Below, one piece after another: positions 12,401-22,687 of a DNA stretch of 64,000 nucleotides (position 1 is the stretch's first letter; every line of letters starts with the position of its first letter). The position numbers and the translations under genes were made by a program. The DNA comes from Stichopus chloronotus. Lineage: Eukaryota > Echinodermata > Holothuroidea > Aspidochirotida > Stichopodidae. The notes beneath the pieces were generated by a model. It did not search any database. It saw nothing but the letters and a program-made list of their open reading frames with translations, and was not told the origin of the DNA. Location: assembly GCA_021234535.1 (NCBI GenBank), contig CM037842.1, positions 4,553,315 through 4,617,314 of the forward strand, read 5' to 3'.

Positions 12401-15127
12401 ACCGGGGTAGGTTCGTGACTATTGGTATTCTACAGTTAAAAGATGACCTCAAGAACTCAAAATTGTATTTGTAGAGTAGCACTTGCCACAGGTTTGACAT
12501 GTACTGTACTGTACTTTGAATGACGGCAGCAAGACAAGCAAGTACTGTAAATGCAAGATCCTCAGAGATGACTCATAACCAGGGTTGTTGATTTGTGTGT
12601 GTGTGTGTGTGTGTGTTTTTCTAAAAAAAATGACGATTTTAATGAGTCGTGATTTAACTAAAAAAAGTGATTTAAATAAAATAAATCAATATGAATAATT
12701 TGCAATAAATATCCTGACTTTAATTGCCTTCATTTATGTCAAACAACCCCGCTCAGAACAGTGTTTCACAAACTGCTGTAGTGTTGTAGCAACCTTTACT
12801 TTTCTGGTTTACCTACAGTTATTTGAGGATTCCTTTTACATACATTGGGACTATGCAGTAGACCATTGAGGCCAATTTATAAGTGTACACAGTATTTTCA
12901 CGTAAGCCTACTGTTATGGTCCAAGTGCCATTCAAATGTGCACTGCTTAAGCCTGTACTTAATTGAAACTGGGTTAAATCAATTCCTCATTTTCAAGCTG
13001 GTTCTGATACTTTGCAATTATACCATCGTTACAAAATATTATGTTCCTTTTCCCAAATGGACATATTGTAGAACTTTATTTGAAGCCGACATACAGTACG
13101 TATGCATGGTACAACAATGTTGAAAGCGTCACCAAAGTATTCATGAGTCTAATTTGTTTGTGTCCCACTTTTAAATAACAATTTAATGGTAGGCCATGTC
13201 TTCTGTCCACTGAGGATTTTTTTTTTGGGGGGGGGGGTTGGGATGAGGTGAGAGTAGTAATGTCAGCTGCTTGGTACTCTTTCATTCATACATTTACTGC
13301 AATATTTGAAAGATTTTATGTAAGTCCCACCAAAAATCTTTTCCCACCAAAATCCTAATTAATACCTACCTGTAGCAGTAATAAAAAAGACTGGAAATCA
13401 AAAGGATGGAAAATAACAACAATGTTTAGTTCTCGGGAGAATCAACTGCTTGTTTTCATTGTTGACTTCAAGGATGGACTGACACAGTGTCCACTGTGCT
13501 GACGATGTATCAAACTGCCTCTAAATATTCAGTTTGACTTTGGCAATCCTATTTCAAGGCATTTTGAGCTTTCATTATCCTTACTGAAACCACGGACTGT
13601 CAAAATAGCAACTCTCTGATTATATACTCTGCAAATTTTGTAATTAAGCATCATTAAACTGGTCAATAATTACCAGGTTATTACCGCAAGTGGACTCTCA
13701 AATCTTTGTCATCCAACAATTGTTGCAGGGGTAATTCTGCATGAAATTGCATACCATATAATCATCTCTTAAAAGCAGCCCCCACCCTTCCTTAATTTCC
13801 TTCACATTGCAATACTTGTCAATTTATGAGAAAACAAACTCAGCAGAGTTACATGCAAATGACATAGGCTGCTTCATTGCCACTAAATCTCATCCACTCC
13901 CAACATTCTAAAAAAAAAGAAAAAAAAAATGTTGATGTTGATGATATTTACATACTGCCAAGTACTGCTTCTTTGGTTAGTCAGGAGTGATACAGTTGTT
14001 CTCTATACATAGGTATGAACATTCTAAATTCACAAGAAAACTTAACACCGATAAATGCCCCCTTCCATCTGAATCTCCCCCCCCCCCACCTTTCTGTGCA
14101 TTAGTAAGATCAGATACTGTACATTATAAACTAACTGCAGTCAGTCATACAGTACTGTACATTTACAACGTGCAGTAAGTTCAGCCAAGCTGTAGAGTAA
14201 GACCTCAATTCTCATCTGGATAGCTCATGATACTATGTACTGTAGGCCATAAGGAGTGCAGGTAACACCATGTACTGATGATATTGTGAATTAAAGAGTT
14301 CTGTTCATTCTAACAATATAACAACCAAATGTCTTCTTGAAGGTCATATTGTTTTCATCCTTGCTAGACCAGTGTGTGAAAGTGTACACTGAGAATCTGA
14401 AGAGAAGACCTGCACAGTACAGTACTGTATGTATGCCAACACTGTGTGCTTTCAATTAAACACCTTTACGGGCATTTACTGGTATTTCAGTAACTTGTAA
14501 ACTTGGTATACTGCATCAACATTCTAAACAGATGTGCAATAGAGGGGATGGACATGTAAGCGAAGAGCAATCCCCAAGGATGAGTTTAAGGGAGGGCTTT
14601 GAGGGGAGGGGAGGGGGTTGAGCCCGTTCCAAACATTTTGGACAATTCGAGATGCCTTATAGTAATGCAAAGTGGTGCGACTTAGAGATGATTTCTTACT
14701 CTATTTAAAATGACAGTATAGATTGAAAAGGTTTTTGATCAAGCGGAGCTTTAGTGGTGGGGGTGCTCGCCCACTTAGGGGGTGGCTACACTGCACTTTT
14801 GATAAGCTCAAAGTGTACAGAACTTGCTGTATACACACCTCCTTTCCAGGTCACACTTATCGTCTGCAGGTTGTTGTAATCATACGTTATGTACGAGGTG
14901 TGGTTGTCAACGAATATAAAGGCAGCTCCACGGTTGCCGGGCCCATCGTAGACCTCCTCCAAGTATATCATCATATTGAAACGTTTGATGTTAGCCTCGA
15001 TGTTCATGTAAAACTGGTCGGGTAACGCAGGGAGAGGAGGGTCTTGGTCATATTCTTGTGATGCCACAGAAATTGCCACCGAGAGAGCGATCAAAGAACA
15101 GAGAAGAACGGAGATGGTGGAAGCCAT
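3792..15127 (-). CDS. Secreted LolA-like-domain repeat protein, 7 coding exons, 3' incomplete
   Basis: Exons on the minus strand: 15127-14839, 12027-11716, 9713-9628, 8290-8168, 6967-6868, 5009-4840 and 3887-3792 (1176 nt, 392 codons). All introns are GT-AG and all phases match. The product starts with a hydrophobic signal peptide (residues 1 to about 23) and then carries the same module twice. Landmarks: PLPALPDQF then LPKLPDIF; YLEEVYDGPGNRGAAF then AYYNYRGNMTAF; YDYN then HDFNFG; ECNV then GNCTV; EIRGIPVDHW then ELRGMEVESW. Many N-x-S/T sites and paired Cys fit a secreted glycoprotein. The link to metazoan LolA-like (lipid-binding fold) proteins rests on remembered family motifs (RGIPxDxW, PLGVxCxGRK) and is inference. 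The second module lacks its last part, expected beyond the minisatellite or outside the window. No stop codon was found. Confidence 0.65.
4409..4582 (-). pseudogene. Candidate exon or exon duplicate, out of module order
   Basis: The minus strand reads TVHLIDYTFEFSSINLSSP, resembling exon 3 (ITHIVDNTYNFFDLHLALP), then KCDNYSEVNDFTVYGYHF, ending at a good donor CCTCAG|GTGAAG. A clean internal acceptor (CTCACTCACAG) would give a 31-codon phase-0 exon, 4501-4409. By module order this piece should follow exon 7, but it lies upstream of it. It may be a duplicate, an alternative exon or a rearranged piece. Confidence 0.35.
4840..5009 (-). CDS. Exon 6: module 2 LTYSMDE-NCTV segment
   Basis: A pyrimidine-rich tract and AAG acceptor precede 5009, and the donor is GGAGTT|GTAAGT; 170 nt, phase 1 to 0. 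It encodes LTYSMDEKVGNCTVSAINAT, FHVFLQNPTSFFIPP and NLTWAYEGV, with three sequons. Confidence 0.6.
6346..6408. repeat. (GACA)n microsatellite
   Basis: About 15 uninterrupted copies of the tetranucleotide CAGA/GACA. It lies in the intron between exons 5 and 6. Confidence 0.95.
6657..6697 (-). pseudogene. Partial duplicate of exon 5 with lost donor
   Basis: The stretch repeats 6852-6893 closely (MVHDFNFG on the minus strand). The exon 5 donor GGTACG is GGCGAG here, so the copy cannot be spliced the same way. It lies about 195 bp downstream of the original in the same orientation. Confidence 0.55.
6868..6967 (-). CDS. Exon 5: module 2 YYNYRGN segment
   Basis: Acceptor AATTTCCAG, donor TTTG|GTACGC; 100 nt, phase 0 to 1. 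It encodes AYYNYRGNMTAFSFQTF and HGKMVHDFNFG. Its last Gly codon is completed by exon 6. A damaged second copy of its 3' part lies at 6657-6697. Confidence 0.55.
7403..7570 (+). mobile_element. tRNA-derived SINE
   Basis: The head resembles a Leu/Ser-type tRNA. It has an A-box-like GTGCCGTTGTGGAGTGGATA at 7405 and a perfect B box GGTTCCATCCC at 7474. The B box sits in an intact T arm (stem CCAGG/CCTGG, loop TTCCATC). The two boxes are about 70 nt apart, fitting a class II tRNA with a long variable arm. An unrelated tail follows (GGTTTCTTGCCCAAG). It is intronic and antisense to the host gene. Confidence 0.6.
8168..8290 (-). CDS. Exon 4: start of module 2
   Basis: The acceptor is TATTCACAG and the donor TTCTCT|GTGAGT; 41 codons, phase 0 at both ends. 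It encodes LPLGVSCIGRK, LPKLPDIFSMRGEWF and NKVSEFS. The frame stays open to 8000, but the strong GTGAGT donor gives the product that continues correctly into exon 5 (FS-AYYNYRGN, matching module 1). Confidence 0.6.
9333..9595. repeat. About 97-bp tandem repeat, 2.7 copies
   Basis: Three successive segments share ATGTGACAGGTCTGTC, ATTGACA and TACTGTACAA...CAGCTCTTGACT, beginning near 9333, 9428 and 9530. The last is incomplete. They are intronic, just upstream of exon 3 in chromosome order. Confidence 0.65.
9628..9713 (-). CDS. Exon 3: end of module 1
   Basis: Acceptor ACTCCAG, donor GAG|GTAAGA; 86 nt, starting in phase 1 and ending in phase 0. It encodes GNITHIVDNTYNFFDLHLAL and then PWWKRPFE. 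Joined to exon 4 it reads PFE-LPLGVSCIGRK, a continuous family-like border between modules. Confidence 0.6.
10031..10765. mobile_element. Non-autonomous element with long terminal inverted repeats, TTAA target
   Basis: Left arm 10031 to about 10245 and right arm about 10560-10765 are inverted copies. Shared blocks include CATTATGATGTAATTGACCG, TTCTTGACATTTTGAAAT, CAACATGATATGT and TTTCAAACCATTTTCATTCA. The termini read TTAAAGGGGACTTCCAG (right, reversed) and GTAAAGGAGAACTCCAG (left), so a TTAA target duplication and AGGGGA-type ends are likely. The interior of about 315 bp has no open frame. It lies in the intron between exons 2 and 3. This resembles piggyBac-type MITEs or foldback elements. 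Confidence 0.7.
11716..12027 (-). CDS. Exon 2: core of module 1 with RGIPVDHW motif
   Basis: Acceptor CCGTCCCAG, donor ACCA|GTAAGT; 312 nt, phase 1 at both ends. It encodes ECNVTDLTNNKF, FHYEGTEV, EIRGIPVDHWVTKLP and IPVRATVNGTS, with four N-glycosylation sequons. It is the longest exon and the most family-like. Confidence 0.7.
12593..12616. repeat. (GT)n microsatellite
   Basis: About eleven GT dinucleotides following GATTT, in the intron between exons 1 and 2. Confidence 0.9.
14839..15127 (-). CDS. Exon 1: signal peptide and start of module 1
   Basis: The ATG at 15127 opens a frame with a classical signal peptide (MASTISVLLCSLIALSVAIS and a few more small residues) followed by an acidic, Pro-rich stretch. 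Then come LPDQFYMNIEANI, YLEEVYDGPGNRGAAF and YITYDYN. The frame ends in phase 1 at the donor GGAG|GTGTGT. The split Gly codon is completed by exon 2. The open frame beyond the donor is intronic. Confidence 0.7.
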
Positions 15128-15158
15128 GTTTGTAAATGGTCAAGTGTAGAAGGATTTC
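15128..15158 (-). other. Probable 5' UTR with splice acceptor
   Basis: On the minus strand, TTTGTTTTTGCAG precedes GAAATCC at 15158, and the ATG follows 31 nt later with an A at -3. This looks like the acceptor of a 5' UTR intron, so the promoter would lie further right, above 15160. No TATA box was evident. Confidence 0.45.
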
Positions 15159-15159
15159 C

Positions 15160-17940
15160 TGCAAAAACAAAGTTAAGAAAAGACTCTAGAGAGAAGACTT
15201 CATGGGTAATCAAGATTAGGAATGACAACCAGCAGATGACATGCCAGGGTTGCGGCTAGACAAATCTTAATGCAAAGCTCAGAGAAAGGTAACCAGTCAC
15301 TTCTGGCCCCACCACAGTTTCAACCCTGGCCTCCAAACTAGGTAAAGGCAGACTAGACCAGCTGTGAACATCAATTTCATTCCACAATCACAGAAGGCAT
15401 GTCTTCCAAATTTAGCAACTGGTGAAAAATTGCAAAAAATGTTGGAATGACTACAATTTACAGTAGTATTACAGTAGTAAACATAAATATCACTGACAAT
15501 ATGACCCTAACAATATGATCGCTGACAATATGACCCTAACCCTAACCGTCTCATACTGACAATTGTCATTCCAAGCCGCTGAAGTTATGTACTGTGTCAA
15601 CTATAAATCAATCTTTTTAATTTTCCACACGTTTTTTTTTGTTTTGTTTTATTATACACCTCACGCTTCACTAGCCCTCACCTTTCAGTGAGGGCTAGTG
15701 AAGCATACAGAACCGCATTTAAAATCTCAAACTAGAAAAGTGGTTACGAAAATTGTAACCACACTGTTTATGAGTTGTAAAGGGGAAGTTATTTACCTTA
15801 TTTTGTGACCATCAGTGGTAGTAGAAGGGGACCTTTGATGTTTATTTTTAACAGTTCAAGGCCACATAAATATATTTTAGAAGATGCACGCCCTGTCTCT
15901 TTCAGAATGTAGTAGGTAGCCTGCTCTTAGGTCCTTAATTCACTAGGCTGCTCAGTCACTTGCTTCCGAGCTAAGTTAAGGCATTAGAATAAGGGAGTAG
16001 ACTAATGTTAATAACTTTTGTACACCCTTCATGTCCAGCGGACTGATCTACAAAAATATTCTGGTTCATCTTTTCAGTCAACCACTATGAAGTAATTAAG
16101 TGACGAGCTCCTTAAATAAATCGGTCGTGCCCTTACCTACGTGCTTAGCCTATGCTTCAGAAACGAAAAAAAACAAACAACCCCTATAGAAACCCCTCCC
16201 CATCCAAGATGTTTTTAAGTGGAATAAAACATGGATGTGCTTTTGCAATTTTGTATCCAGTAGCCATTTTTTACTAAACACGAGAGCAGTGTTTCGAATG
16301 GTAGGCTATACAAAACTGCAAATTCATATGAGGGCGACTTGTCTTCTACCCAGAGATGCCCTACTGTATGTGATGAGCTGTCTGCTGACTGATGTGTATA
16401 GGCACTTAGTTCATGCCGAATTGTCAGACTTCATAAAGGCTCTGAAAAGTGTGAAGCTGTTTTGTCTTACATGGGCGAGTTGTCCATGCCTCCATGTGTA
16501 TGTTCTTTGAACGTTACTCTTTTTAAACTGAAAAACAAAAACCCTTTCTCCAATTTCTGTTAACAAGACAAGTTGGAAAATGCTTTTACTCGCCATATTT
16601 AAGAGCTAAAGACACATTTTAGGCCAAAATACACATTTTACAAGGACTAATACATCGTCAGGAATTGGCAGCATCGATTTCTGTCGTACTGTTTGTACAC
16701 ACGTACTGTAGTCGCACTCAAGGTGACTCCAGATATCTGCACATTGTATGCCCCGAGTGCAAACTATGCTCTGTGGATACGAATCATCCGATGAACATTT
16801 ACTGTGTGTATTACGTACATGGAATGCCATCATTGCCACGCCGTTGTATACATTACTACATAAGTAGGAACGCTACAACGGCTCAGACGATACACCTACG
16901 TGTTTGCATACTGACAGCATACAACAAGTATGCGGTAGAATTTCGTAAGAAACAACAGCCGTTTCTTTAAAAGGCACCGTTTTGTGCATCAAAGATACGT
17001 AAATTTTCAATCTTCGAAACAAGGGTTATAGTTATCACAGAGATGTCACACTGGTGACCATGTATGTCACAATTACTTGTCAAAATTCCAGACACATTGA
17101 AGCTGTGTAACTGGACATAAACTGAACGAAAGAACTTGTCACATGACTGAAAGGCACGAGCAGGAATGCTATACTGTTTGTGATGACTCATAAACAGCAA
17201 TTATGGAGTGCGGGTGAAAACCTGACTTGTTTCAACTTTGTAACTCCCTTAATTGAAAACACATGGCATGAGGGTTACTCAGGCACCAGCTAAAATGCCA
17301 ACATCTATGAACTATACCTTAGATTCCCACTCGACTGCAGATTGGAAACTACTGAAATTCATTTATCATGCCAAAAGTCATCAAAAACAGTCAGTAACAT
17401 ATCTCTTTTTGCCTCTTCAGATATCAATATTCACATTTTTTCAGCCAATCATCAAACATGGAATATAGTAATTAAGATTCATGAATTTAGAGACCCTGTA
17501 TCTTAGGACTTCTGAAATTGCTTACAGATGTTACCATATGTGGGGTATGTTAGAAAAATGAAACATACTGTAAACAATGCTCTGAAGGTTAACTAATCTC
17601 TATTCTTAAAACAAGACACAGAATCACAGATTTTTCAAAATAAGGAAAGCCTTTGAACTTTTTTTTAAGAATTACATTTCTCACCTGATAGAAATTCAGT
17701 TATTTGTTGCTATAAAAGAACTAGAGGGCGACACCATCGGTGGAGCGGCCCATAGCCTGAACACCCTGATGGTACAATGTATATACATCATAATGTCAAA
17801 TCATACAAACCACCATCATTTTACCAAATCATAAACATTGCACATGAGCATCTGTAGGACTGCAAAATTGGCAGAATTTGGCTAGAAAAACTAGAGCACC
17901 AGCGGTGCAAAAGTCCGAACTCTATAGATAAAATTTTGAA
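15160..17940. other. No supported gene; upstream flank of the minus-strand gene
   Basis: I find no convincing exon. It holds a 17-bp stem hairpin (15665-15704), two adjacent CCCTAA units at 15536-15547 and scattered TACTGTAC motifs. The promoter of the minus-strand gene should be here, but I see no clear core element. Confidence 0.4.
15665..15704. repeat. Perfect 17-bp inverted repeat, 6-nt loop
   Basis: GCTTCACTAGCCCTCAC, loop CTTTCA, GTGAGGGCTAGTGAAGC. The arms are fully complementary and more GC-rich than their surroundings. It lies about 540 bp upstream of the start codon of the minus-strand gene. Confidence 0.85.
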
Positions 17941-17949
17941 AAGTTTGAT

Positions 17950-18190
17950 GGGTATTACCAAATAACAATGATGACAATTAGCATCGCTAATCACATCCAG
18001 TAAATATGAAAATTGTCAATTTTTCCCTCTTTTTCACCATGGCTTGTGGTGGTCACTTGCACATATGACTCGGTACTAATACAGACAGATAAATGGTCAC
18101 AATATTTCCACAACCAATTTAAACAATTAACTTCTTACTCATTTACAGTAGTAGCCATTTGTATGTAACACAGCACAGAGACCCTCTTTA
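17950..18190 (+). mobile_element. Divergent partial copy of the TTAA MITE family
   Basis: It shares the ordered blocks ACAATTAGCAT, TCACATCCAGTA...AATATGAAAATTGTCAATTTT, CACTTGCACATATGA and ATGGTCACAATATTT with 58740-58900. No terminal repeats are recognisable. It is the oldest of the three copies. Confidence 0.5.
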
Positions 18191-18569
18191 TTTTCTTTAT
18201 ATTTAGGGCAACCCAAAAGGTTCACCATTTCAACAATCAATACAGTGAATGTAATAACCTTTAAAGGGGAAATAATTTGATGCACACAACTACAATCATC
18301 CAAATACCTATTACTGGAAAAAAAAATAATTAGTGACTGATTTGGCTCTACATTTTAAGAATATATAAAATATGCAATATATACAGATAATGTGTGCAAG
18401 TATACAATATACAAATATAATGCTATACAAAATATATAATGCTGAAAAGAATTATTGCAGCCAATAAATTGTTCATACTCTTAGTTCCACTTTCCAAATT
18501 GTTCCAAAAATATTTCCACTTTCCAGAATTGTGAAACATGAAGCAAATTATATTGAAAGGAAAAACAAG

Positions 18570-19580
18570 GTTTGGAATTTTTCAAAATAACGAAGGCCAT
18601 TTCCACCATTCACCTTGTCTCATATTTAGTCAGAGCAGGATGGAGAATCTCTGCCTCAACACTTATCTTGATTTCCTTCAAAATATTCGAGATGAGGACG
18701 TGTCCATTTTGAATTTCGAAGACATGAAGGCACTTTAATTTCCAAATGACCAACTTTGTACTCATGCAGAAAAAAAAGGAAAACTGTTGCAAAAATATTA
18801 TCTTCCTTTGGTATACATACTACAGATCCCCAGCAAAAACAGGTTAATATGAAAAGAGGTACTTCCACCAGGTAACCTATGGAAAGCTTGTTTGGTCCAC
18901 TTTAGAATGGATTTTACTTTTGGGAAATCCCAGACAATGTGGTTGGGTGTCTCATTAATTTCATTAAACTTGTTGTCATGGGCATATAGTGCACCATCAC
19001 CCATACCCCAATCACTGATCCTTTTCCCAGTGTATAGAAAGTTATTTGGTAAACATTTACTGAAAATTGATTAGTTTGTTGTCACAGAAAGTGTTGAACA
19101 TTAATTTTATTATCCCATGGAAAGATGGTTTGGTGCACTAATGTACATAATATCCTTTCTCCGCTGCCTCAAAGAAGCAATGCTATAATTAAGAACTGTG
19201 ACCATAATTTTCACAAAATTCTGTAATCAACCTGCACTGAATGGAACCAATCTTCTTTTGTCACTGGTATCAAATTCCAGTTTCTACACACAGCTTTGGG
19301 CTCTTTAAACTAGACCAGAAGTTAACAAATTTTGCAAAAATTTGCTGATCTTCAACAACATGTCACCGTGAAGCACCAGGAAACCTTTGTTGGCTACAGA
19401 AAACAGCTCTATTTTGGGTATAAAGAAAATATTGGCATGGGGATTGATTTGCCTGACGTACAACAAAAAAACAAATCTTCCACTGGAAAAGAGCCAATTT
19501 TAATGTCTGTGGAACATTCCGGTAATTCAGCTTTGGGTTAGTGTTCACCAGACCATGAAACCTGTGCCACATACGGTGCA
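18570..19580 (-). pseudogene. L1/Tx1-like LINE ORF2 3'-terminal relic
   Basis: On the minus strand the fragments LPNNFLYTGKRISDWGMG and NEINETPNHIVWDFPKVKSI resemble the region after the reverse transcriptase of L1/Tx1 LINEs, where LPNN...ETxxHLFWxCPxV is typical. Next come CWGSVVCIPK and CMSTKLVIWKLK. The reading frame switches several times and has stops, so it is a dead copy. An IPVTKEDWF fragment near 19250 fits the same upstream order. The family assignment is from remembered motifs. Confidence 0.5.
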
Positions 19581-20014
19581 GTACATACGGGGTGTGGATC
19601 TACGGTACAATACCTTACCATTGTGTAATAAGAGATTACAAATAAGTCATTACAGTAATACAAAGTTGAAAACTAGGAAGCGTCCAATAGTCCCGGATGA
19701 GTAAAATTGTTGGTCAGTTAACCAAACCCAATCTTTCTGACACCTTGTCTAACAGATGAGCAATTTCTGAAGAAAAATTCCAACATCAAAGTCACAGTGG
19801 TTTGTTGGCATTGTCCACCCTCCAGAATAATGAGATAGGGTTGGGCCTGACTGCCTAAGTCATTTGGTACTGTATGAACTCCTTAGCAGGGGTGTGATAC
19901 GTTTTGTGGGAAACAAAATTATGACTGGACTAGGAGTTGTCTCTACTGTATATATAAGCTTGTCTTTTTGTTTCCTCTTCAGACAGAAAAGGGTCATTCC
20001 ATAAATAAGGGTAC

Positions 20015-20850
20015 CAATGGTGTTTGGTGTCCCATTTACTGTACATTGTGACATTTTCTTACGACAGACTTGTAAGAAGATTTACAGTTACCTTACCAAT
20101 ATTACTTCAGATACATTTATCTGTTTGTAATTTCAAACAATATACAAAACATTTTTACTTCTTGCATTCGGACTTTATGTCACAATAGACTGTCATGTTT
20201 CACGTGTAAACGGGACACCAAAGCCATGACATAAAAAAAAAATCAAACGGCACTGTGTTTTTTCTTTTGAAGTAAATGGAAAGCTTTACTATGCTTGTGT
20301 TAATGTTCTGCATTATTATAATGTAGGATAATTTTGTCATTTTCTTGTGTTAAGATTGACTGTTTAAATGCTTAGCTGAGCAAGTACATTGGAGCAAAGT
20401 TCATGTGTTTCACGTGTAAATGTAAACCAAAATTTTGGTGTCCCGTTTTTATTGTTTACATTGTAACATATTGTGAATTACGGCCAACTGAAAAAAAAGT
20501 AGCAAATGAAATTGTGTTGCTGCACTTAACCTTTGCAATACCTATTATGTGTCTGGATTTGGAAAAGAATGAGCAACTTAAACATAATAATTTTTGGAAA
20601 GTCTTGGTGTCACAATGTAAATATTTTACCTGGGGACACCAAAATGGTGTCCCCTTTAACACAAGACTGTAAAAATTGCAATGTCCCAAATACACCTAAT
20701 TTTTGCAACTGATTGAAGTGTGTGAATGGGAAGGAACAAAATATTAGCTTACTGTAGATGGGCATGTATCCCATAAACTATATGATATATGGCATAAAAT
20801 TCTGGAAAATGGGCTTTGGTGTCCCATTTACATTGTGACACAAAAATGCC
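20015..20850. repeat. Cluster of GTGTCCC(A/G)TTTA motifs in both orientations
   Basis: TTTGGTGTCCCATTTACTG near 20020, GGGACACCAAAG at 20215, TTTTGGTGTCCCGTTTTT at 20432, GGGACACCAAAATGGTGTCC at 20633 and TTTGGTGTCCCATTTACATT at 20817. GTTTCACGTGTAAA occurs twice (20196 and 20406), with TACATTGTGACA after several motifs. It looks like a degraded nested repeat. Confidence 0.5.
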
Positions 20851-22250
20851 ATAGAAATAAAAAAAAAACATATTTTTATTTTCAAGATGCAATTATGCTT
20901 TAGTTTCAGTGTATTTACTGAGGAATGTTATTATCTTTCAGTTAGCATATTACTTTTCTTTACCTTCCCTTATCCAATTTTTGCGTAAATTGTCATACAT
21001 TGGACCCCTTATTTATGCCCAAAACGCATTTCAGTCAACCACATGTTCGAAGCAGGGTGTCAAATGGGCAATTTATGGGGCTTAAAAATTAGATTAAGAC
21101 TAAAAAATAGATTTTCCAAGTGAGCATCTGACTGAGTGATTTCTGGGCAATAACTGCATGTATGCAACATGCACTGACTGTAGGTTTATTAAGCTGAGGG
21201 ACAGGGTGTATCAGCCATGTTTCGTTGTCTTGTTGACTACCTTTTAAGGCATAAATCAACATGGCAAGAAAGAAGAAGGTCACTTCCTTCACTGCCTCTT
21301 TGTGATTATTTAAAATTTCTGCATTGTTATTAGGATTCTGTGGCTCTACACTGTAGCCTGCAATTTACTGTTAGTGTTACTGAGTCAGTGTGGGCCTGCA
21401 GTATGGCTAGTTTAAGGCTAGGTTAGTGTTACTGTTAGTCCTAGGCCTGTAGTGGCTTTACTCCTACACATTTGCCACTACTTTCCTGTATTTACTAGTA
21501 CTACAGTAACATTCTTTCTTAGATCTAAGATGGTTGTTGCAAGCTGAACTAGCCTGGGCCTAGCCGTCATCGATTCCATCAATTTTAGGTTACGTGCAGG
21601 TTACAACTTACATACCTTCGTTGCAGGGCATGCATTTCAATAAACGACTCTTAGCACTACCAACTAGTTCCAGTACCAGATACTGCGAAAAATCTTAATC
21701 CATTGTATCCCTGACTGGGCCCCCAGCCAAAATTACTGTGTAAATTTGTAAACATGTTACACAACAAAATGGTACTGGGTGTTGTGAACTTGCCACACAG
21801 CTGCGGTGGCCCAAACTAGTTCGATGTGAGTTTCTCTTTTCACGTTTAAGTTAATTACTGTACTTCTAGCCTAGGAATACCAATTTGGAAAAAGAATTAT
21901 CAAACACTTTACGACAAAAACACGATCACGATAAAACTTACGAGCAGAAGACAAGTCCGCACTCCCGAAGTGTTACGTAATTCTTCAAAAGAGCAGCATG
22001 CGCTATGCAGTGAGACTTACTTGTTGGTGCAGTGACCAGTGAGCGCGGTTAACAAACTTTGCCTTCCCTGGATATGTAATGTGAAGTGTAACAGTACAGT
22101 TGGTTACAGTACCACAGTCAAGTAAGCCGCACGTTCAGCTGCACATCCATACCGCACAAGAAACACATTATATGTGTTGAAGACAGCAAACAGCTGTGAC
22201 CTAATGGACTATTACGGAGGCCTTTAACCGCCGTTATCAGAAAGAAAAGT
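20850..22250. other. No supported gene
   Basis: Nothing convincing was seen. Short CTAGGC/TAGTGTTAC phrases recur around 21360-21460 without clear period. Confidence 0.4.
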
Positions 22251-22649
22251 AATGAACGTACTTCCAAAACGAATGTGCGGCAAAGTCCATCATACTTTTT
22301 GCTTCCTACGATTTCTCTGACATTTTGACAGTATATAGCTATATTTATTATCTCTCTCTGACAGAAAAGCCTAAGTGGTCCTTGCCCTGCAAAGAAGGCG
22401 TTGACGTCATGAACGTTCTAGGTTTTTTTTGCTATACTGTGTTCAAATAATCGACATATGTAACAAACAAATGTGCTGCTTAGTCTATAACACTTTTTGG
22501 CCTCATACAATTGTTTTGAAATTTGAATAGTATATAGCAATATTTATCTTCTATCTCTTGCAGGAAAAACTAAGTGGTCCGGGCCCTGCACAGAAAGTTG
22601 TGACGTCATGAACATATTAGTTCTACTCTTATGTGTACAAATAATCGAC

Positions 22650-22687
<38 letters not shown>

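Noticed and set aside
15536..15547. Interstitial telomere
   Set aside because: Only two CCCTAA units within a short CTAACAATATGAC repeat; chance is sufficient.
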